From: Tigriopus japonicus
Taxonomy: Eukaryota; Arthropoda; Copepoda; Harpacticoida; Harpacticidae
Direction: 5' to 3'
NCBI GenBank assembly: GCA_010645155.1
Contig: CM021314.1
Coordinates: 2,860,219 to 2,924,218, forward strand
DNA length: 64,000 bases
This document shows, in pieces, positions 23,901 to 34,832 of the stretch (position 1 is the stretch's first letter; each line of letters opens with the position of its first letter). The notes under the pieces were generated by a model. That model did not search any database. It was not told where the DNA came from and worked only from the letters and a program-made list of their open reading frames with translations. The position numbers were made by a program, and so were the translations under genes.

Positions 23901-26900
23901 AAGCAATGAAATAAACCGCATGAATGCGCGCTTTAGATATGCAAGGTAAGCTTTTTCAAAAACGTTGCTTTCCCGCCCACTTTCGGCGGATTCATAGGCA
24001 AGTTGATTCATTCAAAATGGTTCTTGATTGGCTTCTTGTGGGGTTTCATCAGGCTTACTTATTCGTATCTCCATTGAATTGGAAATAAACGTAGGAGAGG
24101 TAAAAATAAAGATTTGATTGCTCAATACTAGAAAATAGTAGAGCCACTATATTAAGAGAGTTCCTCACAATATCTTTCTGCTTCCAACCTCTCCACCTAG
24201 ATATCCTTTTCTAGACTACAATGGCACAAGAAGGAGAGTTTCCAAGTTTAAGAAAACACAAAGCTTGTATAAAATGCAAAACAAGTACATGATATGAAAA
24301 ACAGATAATCCTTAGAATATTTGTGATGCCATTAAAAATGAGTTATTCATAATGCGGAATCACAAGGGGAGATTTGTTAAACCCCTAAGAATTTTGGCAC
24401 AAAATTTGTGTTCTCTTGTGTCCATTGTGGCACCTTTTGTGATTACATTGTATTGTGACCTCCCAATCAGCGGTTACAGAAGGACTTTTGGGGGATTTAA
24501 CTTTGTCTTCCTCAAATACTACAGTGGCTCTAGAAAATGAAATATTTGGTTTTCAAACTTTAATCGAAGTTAGGATTCATGCATCCATGGAAATGTAAAT
24601 AATGTTCGCACTCTCAAAGCTTCATTCGGAATTTGCTCTTGCTCTCTTAATCAATGAGAAACCTTTCGTCACCTCAAATGAATCGGACTGATCTTTTCTT
24701 TGGGGCAATCATGAACGTTTGGAAAGGTACCTGAATTCAGATTGCTTCATTGGGATTCTAAATCTTGCCACGTGACTTTTGGGTCTCCCCAAAACTCGAT
24801 CTTGTCTATGAAGAAACTAAGAATCAAACATAGTCACGAAACAAGCATTCGTGCTTACTCAAGAGCATTTCGAAAGCACTTGTCCTCATAACAATGGGTA
24901 TGGTACAATGGTACGTACTCTTACATTTTCAATATTCGTTCAAGAACAGTGCACGTGCCAAACTTTTTCTCACATTTAGTTTGGAAAGGTCTCGTGACTC
25001 AAGGGAAAAAAATTATCTACAAACTATCGAGATCTTGTATAATTTTGTTTTGTTTTTGATCCAAAAGCTGTGGTGATTAGGCGTTGTCTTTCGCGTTGAT
25101 ATTTGATCGCATTTCAAATAAAACATAACATGAAACATTGAAATTAATGGAAAACTTTGATGGCTCAATATTTTAGGGAGCACGTTTGATATGCAACAGA
25201 TGTACATGGAGGCTACTAAAATATTGATCTTCCTTATATTTCACACCCTCCTAATGTACATCAAATGAAAAGGTAACATTGAGACTTAGTTGAATATGAT
25301 GGCAGACACTTTTTATAAGTCAGAATAATGTATGTCTGAAAAGGACGTACGTAAACAAGCACACTTGTCAATTAAATGATCTTTTGAAGATGATTAAAAG
25401 TTTCTTGAGTGTATATTCTTAGTATGCTTCATTTCTTACGTATGGTAACAGTACAGACGAGGAAGAGACAAAAACTTGTGATTTTCTAAGATATAATAAT
25501 TGATAGATTAAAAACTGAAAATAAAATTTTTGAAAGACATTTTGCTGTTCCAAAGTGATCTCGCTTTTGAGAACCGAGTAAATTTAAAAGTATATTTTTT
25601 ATATGCGGGGATCATTTTGCCACTCAAATTTAAGGCTGATAAATTTTCGTTTTATTTTAAGGGGAATATTTACAATGTGGCTTGACTATTTTTATCTGGC
25701 TTCCATGTATTCGGGTCAAAATAACCAAAAACAACCGAAAAGGGAACAATATACGTATTTCCCAACAATTATTTGCAAATATATGCTTTCCTCCATGAAA
25801 TATCATGGATGGAAATCTGCCACACCAATCAGCTAGGCCCCAGAAGATAATTTTATTTTGCTGTGGAACAGAAATCCCAGACGTTTCGAGGAGTAAGGTC
25901 AGCTGAAGATAACCATCAGCTGACCCTACTCTGTGAAACGTCTGGAATTTCTGCTCCACAGCAAAATAAATTATTTTTCGGGGCCTACGGCAATCACTAT
26001 GGAGGTCCCATTTATTCATCTTGATTATAAACCTTATAAACATTACAAACATTACTTGTTTATAATATAATAATCCTATCGCAATGTAGTCTTAGCGATG
26101 AATATTCTTATTCAACATCCTGACTGACTAAGAGAACACACGTTATATAAACGATGGGGCATGGAATGAACGACAGTTATCAGCTCTTTCTTGAATACAC
26201 TCATATGCAAATCTGAAGTCATTCATTCATATGAATAAGTACATACGGTACTGATTCCTTTTCAGAAAAAAGTAGAAAGAGTCTTTATGGACAGGAATGA
26301 AGACCAGAACCATTATCACAGCTAAATAATAAATATATCTAAAAGCTTTCCGATCAGAAATGAATAGGGCAAACGGATTTTCCAATAACGAGAAAACGCT
26401 CAGCCGGAACATCCTGGTTCATTTCTCCTTTTTTTAAAGTGGACCACTTCTCTGTTCCCAAGCAAGAAACACACTCAGTGATTAGAGAACGAACGAGAAA
26501 TAACACTTGGAACCAACAATCACGTGAAAAGTCAGCCCTGCAGGGAAAAAGCGCATTTACATAAAACACAGAATGAAGCTTCGAACATACATTCCCCGAA
26601 AAGCTTCTAAGGTTAACATTCTCAATGACTTCCTTTGACCCTGTATGTTATCCAGATTACCTTTGACAGACCATTTACATTTTACAAATATACAACTTGT
26701 CAAATTGAAACTAAAAGCACCGCCATTCATTCATTCATTGTGGTTAAAGTGGTCCCTGGTAGAATTTGTGAGTACCCCTTTTCGTGTGCTCTGCCCAGGA
26801 TGTGATCCCTCTATCAACTTGATCATATTTCCTTTTGTCCTGATTACCAGTAAGAGAAAGATCATTAAAGCTCAATTGTTCCCCTTTTCCTCATCCATTT

Positions 26901-29900
26901 AGGTCCAATGGTCGCCCATCAACGACAAGCAACGTTCTCCCACGGCCACGGCTGATAAAGGGTTCCTTTGCTCCAAGGGCAAGATTGTATTGGAGTGTAC
27001 CTTAGACCGTGAGATCTTTTACCATGGAGAGGAGATACCTGTTCACGTGTCGATCCACAACAACTCTAAGAAGTCCGTGAAGTCCATTAGGGTAATGTGC
27101 ATATCGATTTCCAAACTTAACCACAATTTATTTGAAGTACAACTCAGTCGAGGTAAAGAACCTCTTGGAAGTCGAGGGTCTGCTGTCGTAAGAACAGTAC
27201 CAGGAAAACTCCTCGGAGCAATTTTCCTTTTTTATCACGAAACCTCACTCGAAAGTTTCATTGCTTCAAGTTATTTTTATTGATGACAAAAAAAGGCCAG
27301 GACAAATGAGTCACATTGGCGAGTGGTTTTCATTTTGAAACTCGAAAGTTCCTCACGTTTACGCTTGACATGAATCACCAATTACCCACGAAACTGCATT
27401 CATGCCTCAGTTTCGAGTCTATTGTTAGTCGGCTGTATTCACTCACGTGGAATGGAACGTTTAGCTTGTTGTAATGGATTGACATCTGACTGGGTCACCA
27501 TCGTCATTTGTCCCTGGTCACGTTTCCTCTGGATACAAATATCCACAGATAAAGCCAGAATAAGCTCAACCCATCGACGGCAAATCACTAACCCACATTC
27601 TACGTACAGTGTCTCCCAAGTCCGTGACATCAAATTTGGCCTTTTTTCTTACAGTGCAGCATCAATCAACATTGTGAGTTAACCATGGTCGGGGCTCAAT
27701 ACAGTTGTAAAGTGGCTCGTTTGGAGACCAAGGATGGATGTCCCCTCGGACCTGGAGCTTCCCTCAATCGCACGTTCACAATGAAGCCTCTGGCTCAGAT
27801 GTGTGCCCATGAGCGAGGCCTAGCTTTGGACGCAGCTTTGAGCAAGGTAACCACCCAAAAAAGTGTCTTAGGAGACGAAAGCTGTGGCGAGCGATAAAAC
27901 CCGTGAGCGGTGGATGAAGATCCCCATCGATCCCAGTCAATCCCAAGACACATTAGAGTATCTAATTTGCTCCGAAATAGAACCAATTGTCGGTTAGCCT
28001 AAGGGAAACGGAAGAAGATCGATCAATTAGGTTGTTTACACGTGGATGTTACTGAGAAAATGACTTCACGTTCCATGATGGAGACCATCTTGATTTGGAT
28101 TCGAGACCTTAGGATCGTTTGACATTTGCAAACTTTCAGGAACGATTTGGTTTCTAGCAAACAGCGACTCAACTTTGGGGCAGAAAAATGTATCCAAAAC
28201 TTGTTTGGAGGCTGGTATTATAATTAAAGGCCACATTTAGATTCGCGTGACGAGACAGACCAAGAATGTCAAGGCTGAGAATAGCCCCTATCCCTAGATA
28301 TTTGGGGGTGAATGCAAAACAATTTCCATTACTATACTCGTTTTCATACATGCCGATGATGTGATGGTTTGTCCATTCAGCGAAACAAAGAACAACCACG
28401 AGAAGAAAAGACAAAATGATTTGTTGTGATGCCTGGAAAATCTAAGATGCCGTAATAGATTAGGGAAAGGATCCAAGAAAATGTTAATATCTAAAGTGGA
28501 TGATGGTTCCAAGACCATATTTGACACTCCATCAAGAACCTCGACGGCATTGAATTGAGTGACCACGTTTTGTAGAAGGCAGGAAGCACTTAATGCTTTA
28601 AATGCGATTATAAAATAAAGTGGGAACTTCTGAAGCGACGAAAATGGGCACGCTTTGTTTGGCCACATCCGGTTAAATGGGGAAAAGGCTACATCATTAA
28701 CTTAACCATACTACATCTCTTTTCAAAGCGAGATGGCTTTTCTATCAGCTTCCATTATGAACAAGAATGGATGAAAGCTTTCACAAGAAAATGGATATCG
28801 AATCGATTGTGATGAACTGCCATTGAAATTGATCGAACAATCGATTCTCTTTTCAAGTGAACATATTAGTTCAAATCAAAGACTTGGGCTACTTATTTCA
28901 CTCATTGTGGTTTTCCGATGGGGTTTGTAACGCTCAAAACCAATTTATTTTGGTTCTTTTGTTCACAGAGCTTGAGCATTAACATTGAAAATGCTCGAGA
29001 TTGTGATGATCCACAACATATTTCTGGCTGAATACATTTCCACATAGTTCTTCTAAACTATTACCAGCTTATTTAGAGGTATGAAAATGTGGAGAGTGGG
29101 TTTGAGGATATTTTACTCTAACATAACTACCACGTCATTCCCGATTTAAGAATAATTTTGATATATGAATAAATGTTCTCTCACGTCCTTTGTGCCACAA
29201 AAAAGGATGGCTCGATTATTTTCAATTCCGTTAACATGTCAAAAGAAGATCCATTTTTTATGTCTGGTTAGAGTTTTCCTCCCACAAAATGGTCAAACAT
29301 TTAAGAAGACAAATCTTTGTTCCTTGTCCACCTTCCAAAGGGGCGATCATATTTAATCTCGAAAGACCATCAGTTTTCGACACAGAAAAATACGTTACTT
29401 CTGAGCCACGTCCAGTTATGTATGACGTTTTGGAGAATTTCTTATTCCTAATTGGCAATAAAAAATGACAAATCTGTCCCTTCGCAAGACTTGTTTTTTA
29501 ATGACTTTGATCTTTTCAAAGACCAAGCTTCCGTTTTTGGAACTGAGATCTCTGTAAATAACTTGTACTCAGATCACGACACAACTTTGGAAATTATCGA
29601 ACAAAGGATCTATGACACTTGCTTTTTGTTTTTCCTAGAAAGTAGTTGCCCAATTAAAAGCATAGAGTTCGGTTCTAAAAAGGTAACTTCAAATTAGTAA
29701 TTCCACCACTGAAGATCCTTTTCCGACCAACTCTCAAGCAGAAATTGTGTTAGAGTTAAAACATTTTGGGAGAACAAAACTTCTGTTGCTTGCTTCTCTC
29801 TCTTTAGACCTCTGTTTGAATTCAACATATCAAATCTCAACGACAAATGATTCATTCATTTTCAGACTTCCTCAAAGGCCATAGTTTCTTTTGTCTTGGG

Positions 29901-32365
29901 CCAACGAACTAAAAACTCCCAAAGCGACCTTTTGCTTGGAGCTCCAATTACATTCTACTTTTGAGGTTTTTGAGAGATGAGATCATCATCATCATTCTCT
30001 CTGGCGGAAGTAATCTCGCTTTAAATCAACGGCATTCCCTTAGGAGTCGATTCCAATCTCGGTCGAGCTCTTTTCATGTTTCTTTCTTTGCTCTCTTTCT
30101 CTCTCTCTCTCTCTACAAAAGTATTTTCTCCAGTCAAAACTATTTCATATGTTGTGCGCCTTATAAAAATGACTTTCCTCTCTTGCTTGGCTTGTTAGGT
30201 CCGTGATGAGACAAATTTGGCGAGTTCCTCCATTGCCGAAACTGGCGACTCGAATGACCTTTTGGGCGTAATTGTGTCCTACTCGGTCAAAGTGAAGATC
30301 ATCTTGTCAGGAATGGGAGGAGATTTGGAAGTGGATCTTCCCTTCAAGTTGACCATGCCGAGACCAGGTACTGTATTGTATGTTCATGGTTATCATCTTC
30401 CACAATCAGTATGTTTGTCGCAGATAAAGCATGCGTACGCACGCTAAACAAGAGATTTTACTGTCCTGGAAAGACAAAAGTGGCACACTAATATTGAGGA
30501 AACATTAGTTCAAGGAAACATCTTTAGGAATATTCGTAGCAAGTCGTTGGAAAATTGACTGACTCGTTATAAAACTATGATTTTTATTTTCAAGAACGAC
30601 TCTTGAAATGTCCATGGCACGCACGATCTATTCTGAAAAACCATGTAACTTTGACCCCATATTGCAAAGTCTAAAAGTGACTGAATTTCTTAGACGAAGA
30701 AAACCAAGTCTTAGGCAAACAGCTGTACTTTTCCTATCATTTATCCCAAGAAGTCACTTTGTCATCATACACGTATTTCGTCAGTAACTGCTGAAATCTA
30801 GGGGACGTTGATAATAGACTAGCCTTACCAATTTCTGAGATACTGTTTGTCAATAAAGTGGTTCCAAAAATATACTACTAAAGGTAAAACACAAAGAACC
30901 TGAATTTGAATGACTGCACGGCAAAGTTTTCTAGATTTATCCTTTGGCTACTTCCAAAAAGACAAGGAGTCACTTCGTATTTGTCATGGTTCTTACGACG
31001 CATAAAGAAGACCCTTATATGTAAATCCTTTGGGTCTATGTGCGCAATTTCCATAAATACCTTATTCAAAGCCAATCTCCCGACATTGTTCATTTCAGAA
31101 GTGAATGAGTTACGTTTAAATAAGTCTACTCTCGCTTTCATTCGTTCGCTTTCTTGAAGAACATTCATTGGACTTATCGATTCTCTCATGAATGGGCGTA
31201 TTCGGCCTTGGTCGTAGGTTTTGATGAAGGCTGGAAGGCAAACATTGCGTCTTCGGTTTTTGGGGTGTGACAATGTCAACGCAATTAAAAAGGCCTTGAA
31301 AAGTTGGAAAGATAAATTCAGATGACCTTAAAGGCATTATAAGTGACACATTCGCTTACTGCTTTGGTGTACGTATAGTGGGTGTGAATAGAAAATAATG
31401 ATCCCATACCATTGAAAAGCGTGGAATCACTCGGTTCCACAAATTGTCTGTGGTTTTCCATTCGTGAACCCTTTCATTCTTTCCATTCATTTACGTGCAG
31501 TAATCAAGACCCAATACTACGTTCATTAGAGAGTTGGCACATACATGGAAACATGTCATTTGTAAATTTACACGTCACCTTGGATTTGGCCATGACTCTT
31601 GAATAATGGGAAATTGGAGGTGTTGGGAATTGTTCCCATTGGTCTTTACGGACCAACCACGAGTCCAATTCCCCGATTCATTACGATGACAAAAAGAGAT
31701 GTATCCTACTTCCCGATAATTTAGATGCCTCGCCTTGATAGCTGGTCCTTATAATACACCAATTTCGGAACATACGCTCTTTTACACGCTTTCATGACTT
31801 TAAACGTAGGCTAACCCAAAAAAACGTTTAAGTCAATTTTGGAGATTTAAGAGAGACATTTTGCTCCTGTGAACGTCCACCAAAAAGCAATACAATGTGT
31901 CAAGAAGAGTTCTTGCTTTAGCATCGCCATGGTCTTTCCATGGAACATAGATCGTCCTTTCCCAGAACCAAAAAGCAAGGCCGTGGAATGATTGGATTTA
32001 TGGGGTGACCAATATGATACATGAATGTCAGTCGAAAACTACCGTTCATAAAGGAGGCGAAAGAAAAATGACAATATTGTATAATGGCTCCTCGATCGGA
32101 GACGCATTTCATTTCCACTCGCGGTGTGTCCCTTGAGGGGACCCGAAGTGGAACCGTCTGGGGAAAACAAGATGAATGAAGCACTTTTCCAGTTCTCTCT
32201 AATACTTTGACATGTTATTCTTTAGATTCTGAGGAAGCCGACAAATTGGAGGAACTTAAGAAGGTGACCAACGAGGAGAACATTCGAACCAACAAGCGAC
32301 GCATGAAGTTCCAAGCACAGGATTCTGTGCTCGTGGACACGTTTGGTGGCAGTCAAGAAGAATAG
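17885..32365 (+). CDS. Arrestin, complete eight-exon gene
   Basis: Arrestins bind phosphorylated, active GPCRs and stop G-protein signalling. Exons are 17885-17927, 18144-18251, 20429-20580, 22382-22588, 26903-27091, 27655-27846, 30199-30367 and 32226-32365; all junctions are GT-AG and phases match, giving about 399 residues, the usual size. Visible motifs are N-terminal FKKSSPNG (phosphate sensor lysines), LYLFLGKREYV, finger-loop GREEDEVMGVSFQKEL, IRKVQWSP (polar-core Arg), YHGEEIPVHVSIHNNS, GLALDAAL and RDETNLASSS (gate loop), and GVIVSYSVKVKI. FQKEL and ETKDGCPLGPGASL resemble insect visual arrestins more than kurtz/beta-arrestin, so a visual or Arr1-like role is likely but not proven. 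The acidic tail (ending DTFGGSQEE) lacks an obvious clathrin box. Introns 3 and 4 hold transposons. The nearest plus-strand AATAAA is at 33461. Confidence 0.95.
18144..18251 (+). CDS. Arrestin exon 2
   Basis: Acceptor TTTCAG, donor GTAAGT, phase 1 in and out. Encodes the first beta strands (GRLYLFLGKREYVSCDGVIE and on to FLKG). Confidence 0.92.
20429..20580 (+). CDS. Arrestin exon 3 (finger loop)
   Basis: Acceptor ATTCCAG, donor GTGAGT; phase 1 in, 0 out. Carries the finger loop GREEDEVMGVSFQKEL, the element that inserts into the receptor core. Confidence 0.93.
21359..21905. mobile_element. hAT-like non-autonomous element in arrestin intron 3
   Basis: Termini TAGGGCCCGGAAA and TTTCCGGGCCCTA are inverted repeats. 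They are flanked by 8-bp near-identical duplications, CTCGTTAC (21351-21358) and CTCATTAC (21906-21913), the length made by hAT transposases. The interior of 547 bp is dominated by AAATATTT motifs on both strands and has no transposase. Confidence 0.75.
22382..22588 (+). CDS. Arrestin exon 4
   Basis: Acceptor CTTTTCAG, donor GTGAGT; phase 0 on both sides, 69 codons. Encodes LIQKLGDSAFPFVLNFPKTA through the polar-core region ending MGIRK. The intron upstream holds the hAT-like element. Confidence 0.93.
23328..23523. mobile_element. MITE, GGTCCATCACT family, copy B (arrestin intron 4)
   Basis: TAGTGATGGACCA on the left and GGTCCATCACTA on the right enclose about 196 bp with internal TTTCGG motifs. 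Same family as copies A and C. Confidence 0.7.
25834..25987. mobile_element. Foldback element in arrestin intron 4
   Basis: Two arms of about 75 bp are inverted copies, starting TAGGCCCC and ending GGGGCCTA. At the centre GGTCAGCTGA faces TCAGCTGACC around a 9-nt loop, so the whole 154 bp can fold into one long hairpin. No coding capacity. Target site duplication not clear. Confidence 0.75.
26903..27091 (+). CDS. Arrestin exon 5
   Basis: Acceptor CATTTAG, donor GTAATG; 63 codons in phase 0. Completes VQWSP and starts the C-domain (LECTLDREIFYHGEEIPVHV). This follows a 4.3-kb intron, the longest of the gene. Confidence 0.93.
27655..27846 (+). CDS. Arrestin exon 6
   Basis: Acceptor TTCTTACAG, donor GTAACC; 64 codons in phase 0. 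The next AG five bases downstream would break the frame. Encodes the C-domain with ARLETKDGCPLGPGASL and HERGLALDAALSK. Confidence 0.92.
30091..30115. repeat. CT-rich tract in arrestin intron 7 acceptor region
   Basis: CT dinucleotide run about 85 bases before the exon 7 acceptor. Confidence 0.6.
30199..30367 (+). CDS. Arrestin exon 7
   Basis: Acceptor CTTGTTAG, donor GTACTG; phase 0 in, 1 out. Encodes the gate-loop signature RDETNLASSS and the strand GVIVSYSVKVKI, then DLPFKLTMPRP. Confidence 0.93.
32226..32365 (+). CDS. Arrestin exon 8 (C-tail) and stop
   Basis: Acceptor ATTCTTTAG, phase 1, ending in TAG. Encodes an acidic then basic tail (DSEEADKLEELKKVTNEE, then NKRRMKF and DTFGGSQEE). 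There is no LIELD-type clathrin box and no clear FxxFxxxR AP-2 motif. Confidence 0.88.
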
Positions 32366-33650
32366 ACCGGCGATACACCTTCTCGTACTTCTTTTGGCCA
32401 CATAGATAGAGTCTCTGTATCTTTATTATCATTATTACTTTTGCTATCGTCATCATTCAACGTGTGTCTGTATGTAGGTATCTCTCTGCCAATCACAAGG
32501 GCGACCGACCTCCCTTCTCTCAGCCGAGGCTGTTCTCTTTGTCATATTGTACCCAAATCTATTATGCACGTTTCGGGCCCGACCATCAGTCCCATCTCAC
32601 TCGCTACCTCCTTCGGTTGGAGGAGATGAGCCCATTCAATGATATCGACTAGTTAAGGCTTGGGCAACCAAATAAGGGTGCTGGTTAGAAATGGGTGGGT
32701 CATCATCCATGAGAACTTACCGTTGGTCGGGCTTGCTGCGTGTTGAATGTAAATAGTCTATTCCGAGGAGAAAGGCCGAGTGGAACAGTGCGTCGTGCTC
32801 AGTTTTGTGATCCCATTGAGATATTGTCATTCGCAGGTGTTTGGGGCGGAAAACAAACGCCTCATCTTGGTAGACACCTGTCAGCTTCATCATCAAGATT
32901 GAAGCGAATCGCTCTCTCGCCTGACTTTGAAGGCAGCCTTGGAGGAGTTCAAGGACGATTATTATCCCAATGAATCCTTTCCCTAATGACTCGCTTCAAT
33001 CATGTGATGGCACAAACACTCGGTTCCATTTGACAATGTTTTCCCATGGTGTAAATCCTTAAAGGAATCGAGTGGCAAGGCCACTCTGCGGTTCACAAAG
33101 GCTTACACACCTGTCCGTACTTTCCGAGTTTGTGTTTTTTTAGATAGATTTTGCCGAGGAAAAGGGCAGTGTAAACTTGGTCCTCATTGATGCCAGGGCC
33201 TGAATTTGAATTAAGATCTCGAGGCGACTTTGCCAACTCTCCTCGGGAAACTAATTATTTAATCATTGCTCAATCTTTGAGGAGCTTCGTGCTTTCTGAA
33301 CCATCGAGATTGGTCTTCCTTCCATCCAAGTCACACTCATGATAAAAACAAAAATAACAACACAAAAGAGGCTTTTGATTCGATTGGATCCATGTGTTTT
33401 GTTCTTGTTCCAATGGAACTGACAGCCTTAAGCTCACACAGACAAGCTCTGGAACCCATAAATAAAGTAAACATTTGTCGCAAGTTAAAACCACAGGGGG
33501 TTGCAACTACGTTTTCACCAATTGTACAAGTCAGTGTCATGCTATTTTTATCGACAACATTCAATTTCCAACCACGCATACCATACTTTATCTGATTACA
33601 TTACGGACCAATCACTATCCAAGTTATTATTGCATGAGAAAGAAAGGATG
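32366..33650. other. Arrestin 3' region between convergent genes
   Basis: No ORF with support. A plus-strand AATAAA at 33461-33466 could end a long arrestin 3' UTR. It lies fewer than 200 bases from the poly(A) signal of the opposing gene, so the two transcripts would end nearly tail to tail. Confidence 0.4.
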
Positions 33651-33656
33651 TTTATT
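33651..33656 (-). promoter_or_regulatory. Candidate poly(A) signal of the Cys-pair precursor gene
   Basis: AATAAA on the minus strand, 100 bases after the TAG stop of the two-exon secreted precursor. Confidence 0.5.
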
Positions 33657-33755
33657 TCAGCAAAAACATACTGTACGCAAATAATGCCTATTGAAAATGT
33701 AACTCAATTTGAAATACATTTGTTCAAATGTAGCACACAGGGCTGTCTTCATTTT

Positions 33756-33868
33756 CTATTTCTTCTTGTACTCGGTATTGTAACCCGATTCGGTCGAATA
33801 GCTGAACGGAGGCAACTCCGGTCTCAGTAAGCAAGGTAAATAGGACCCATGATAAATGTTGTCACATC
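33756..33868 (-). CDS. Cys-pair precursor exon 2 (mature peptide)
   Basis: 113 bp: two bases completing Arg, then 36 codons and TAG. Carries both cysteines and the lysine-rich C-terminus. Confidence 0.65.
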
Positions 33869-34270
33869 CTGCAATAGTTAAGAACTCAAACACATGAAAG
33901 GCTTTCATAAACACCAACAACGTGACACGACTTTTTCTCAAGCAACCAGCCAAACTTGACTGAAAGTTTCGCGCTCGCATGTCGAAGAAACAGGTCAAAG
34001 AATGACAACTCCGACACCGATACGAGGTAAAAATGGGGAAAATACAATGTCTTCCATTTTGAATGTGCAAGGTAGCCATATACATTTGAGAAAGTCTGAC
34101 TTACTCCGTTCGCCAATGACGATGGGAACCTTCTCGTTTTTATCTGGTTGAAAGAGGTTGATGATCGGGAGGTCATTAATCTTGCCAGGTGGCTCCACTG
34201 GCACGCCTGAAAGCGACTGGATAATGCCAAGGATAAGGATAATTGCCCACACAAGTCGGAATGGAAACAT
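33756..34270 (-). CDS. Small secreted precursor with a Cys pair (putative peptide hormone)
   Basis: I do not recognise the family. Exon 1 (34270-34105) encodes a signal peptide (MFPFRLVWAIILILGIIQSLSG) and a short proregion, ending at a GTAAGT donor in phase 1. Exon 2 (33868-33756) follows an excellent acceptor (TTGAGTTCTTAACTATTGCAG) and stays in frame to TAG; total 92 residues. The splice creates GERRCDNIYHGSYLPC, a dibasic site directly before two cysteines ten residues apart, then a Tyr/Ser-rich tail ending NTEYKKK. Signal peptide, dibasic site and Cys pair suggest a prohormone whose mature peptide is a disulphide loop with a C-terminal tail. It differs in spacing from allatostatin C, CCAP, CCHamide and elevenin. 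A small secreted structural or defence protein is possible. The neighbour upstream is on the same strand. Confidence 0.65.
34105..34270 (-). CDS. Cys-pair precursor exon 1 (signal peptide)
   Basis: ATG at 34270 (context TTCAAAATGT). Hydrophobic core about residues 6-20, likely cleavage after SLSG, then a Pro/Asp/Ile-rich proregion. Ends CGG A before GTAAGTC. Confidence 0.65.
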
Positions 34271-34565
34271 TTTGAACTAAAAACAAATGCACACCCTGAA
34301 CCGAACAAACCGTCAGGCAGCTGATCAACTGTGATGTCACCGCCTGGCGGGCAATCGCAGCATAACTGATCTAGATCAAGGCCGATTGTCTGTCTGCCGA
34401 CTTGCAAAGAGTGCCTGAGCAATGTCAGTTTTGACCTGTTTTATGCTGCAGGCAGTAGAGAACTGGTAGGCGGCGAGTGCACTTTTCCCCCAGCGACCTC
34501 TTGCGTCATAGGTTGGAATGATTGAGAGAGATCTGCGGTTGTTTGATTGTTAAATATATCTTCTT

Positions 34566-34571
34566 TTTATT
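34566..34571 (-). promoter_or_regulatory. Candidate poly(A) signal of the 34755-37863 gene
   Basis: AATAAA on the minus strand about 185 bases after the TAA stop at 34755. Confidence 0.45.
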
Positions 34572-34754
34572 TGTCTTTCTGATATCTTTTTCTGATGTGT
34601 ATTGAAAATCGCAGGAGGGAGTTGTAACGTAATTGTTCGCACTGAATCTTTATGAATACATAGCAAAAAACTGGACACGAATAGACGAACCGTATCAATA
34701 TGATGCATTTTGTTCATGATTGTCACCCGAATATGAGCTTCTCTTGAACCAGTC

Positions 34755-34832
34755 TTAGGCTGTAGTACTTTCCAAGTATTTGGTCACGGTTCTGTAGGTT
34801 GTTGTGAAAACTCCCCAAACAGTTTCCGCAAT
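34755..34832 (-). CDS. Hypothetical gene, last exon
   Basis: Acceptor TTGTTCACTTTGTCATAG; encodes IAETVWGVFTTTYRTVTKYL and ESTTA before TAA. An overlapping ORF in another frame across the same exon is a shadow. Confidence 0.65.
   Translation of the reverse strand: MAETVWGVFTTTYRTVTKYLESTTA

Noticed and set aside
33886..34422. 178-codon minus-strand ORF over the Cys-pair gene
   Set aside because: It crosses exon 1 and the intron in the wrong frame; the signal peptide and splice phases support the other frame.
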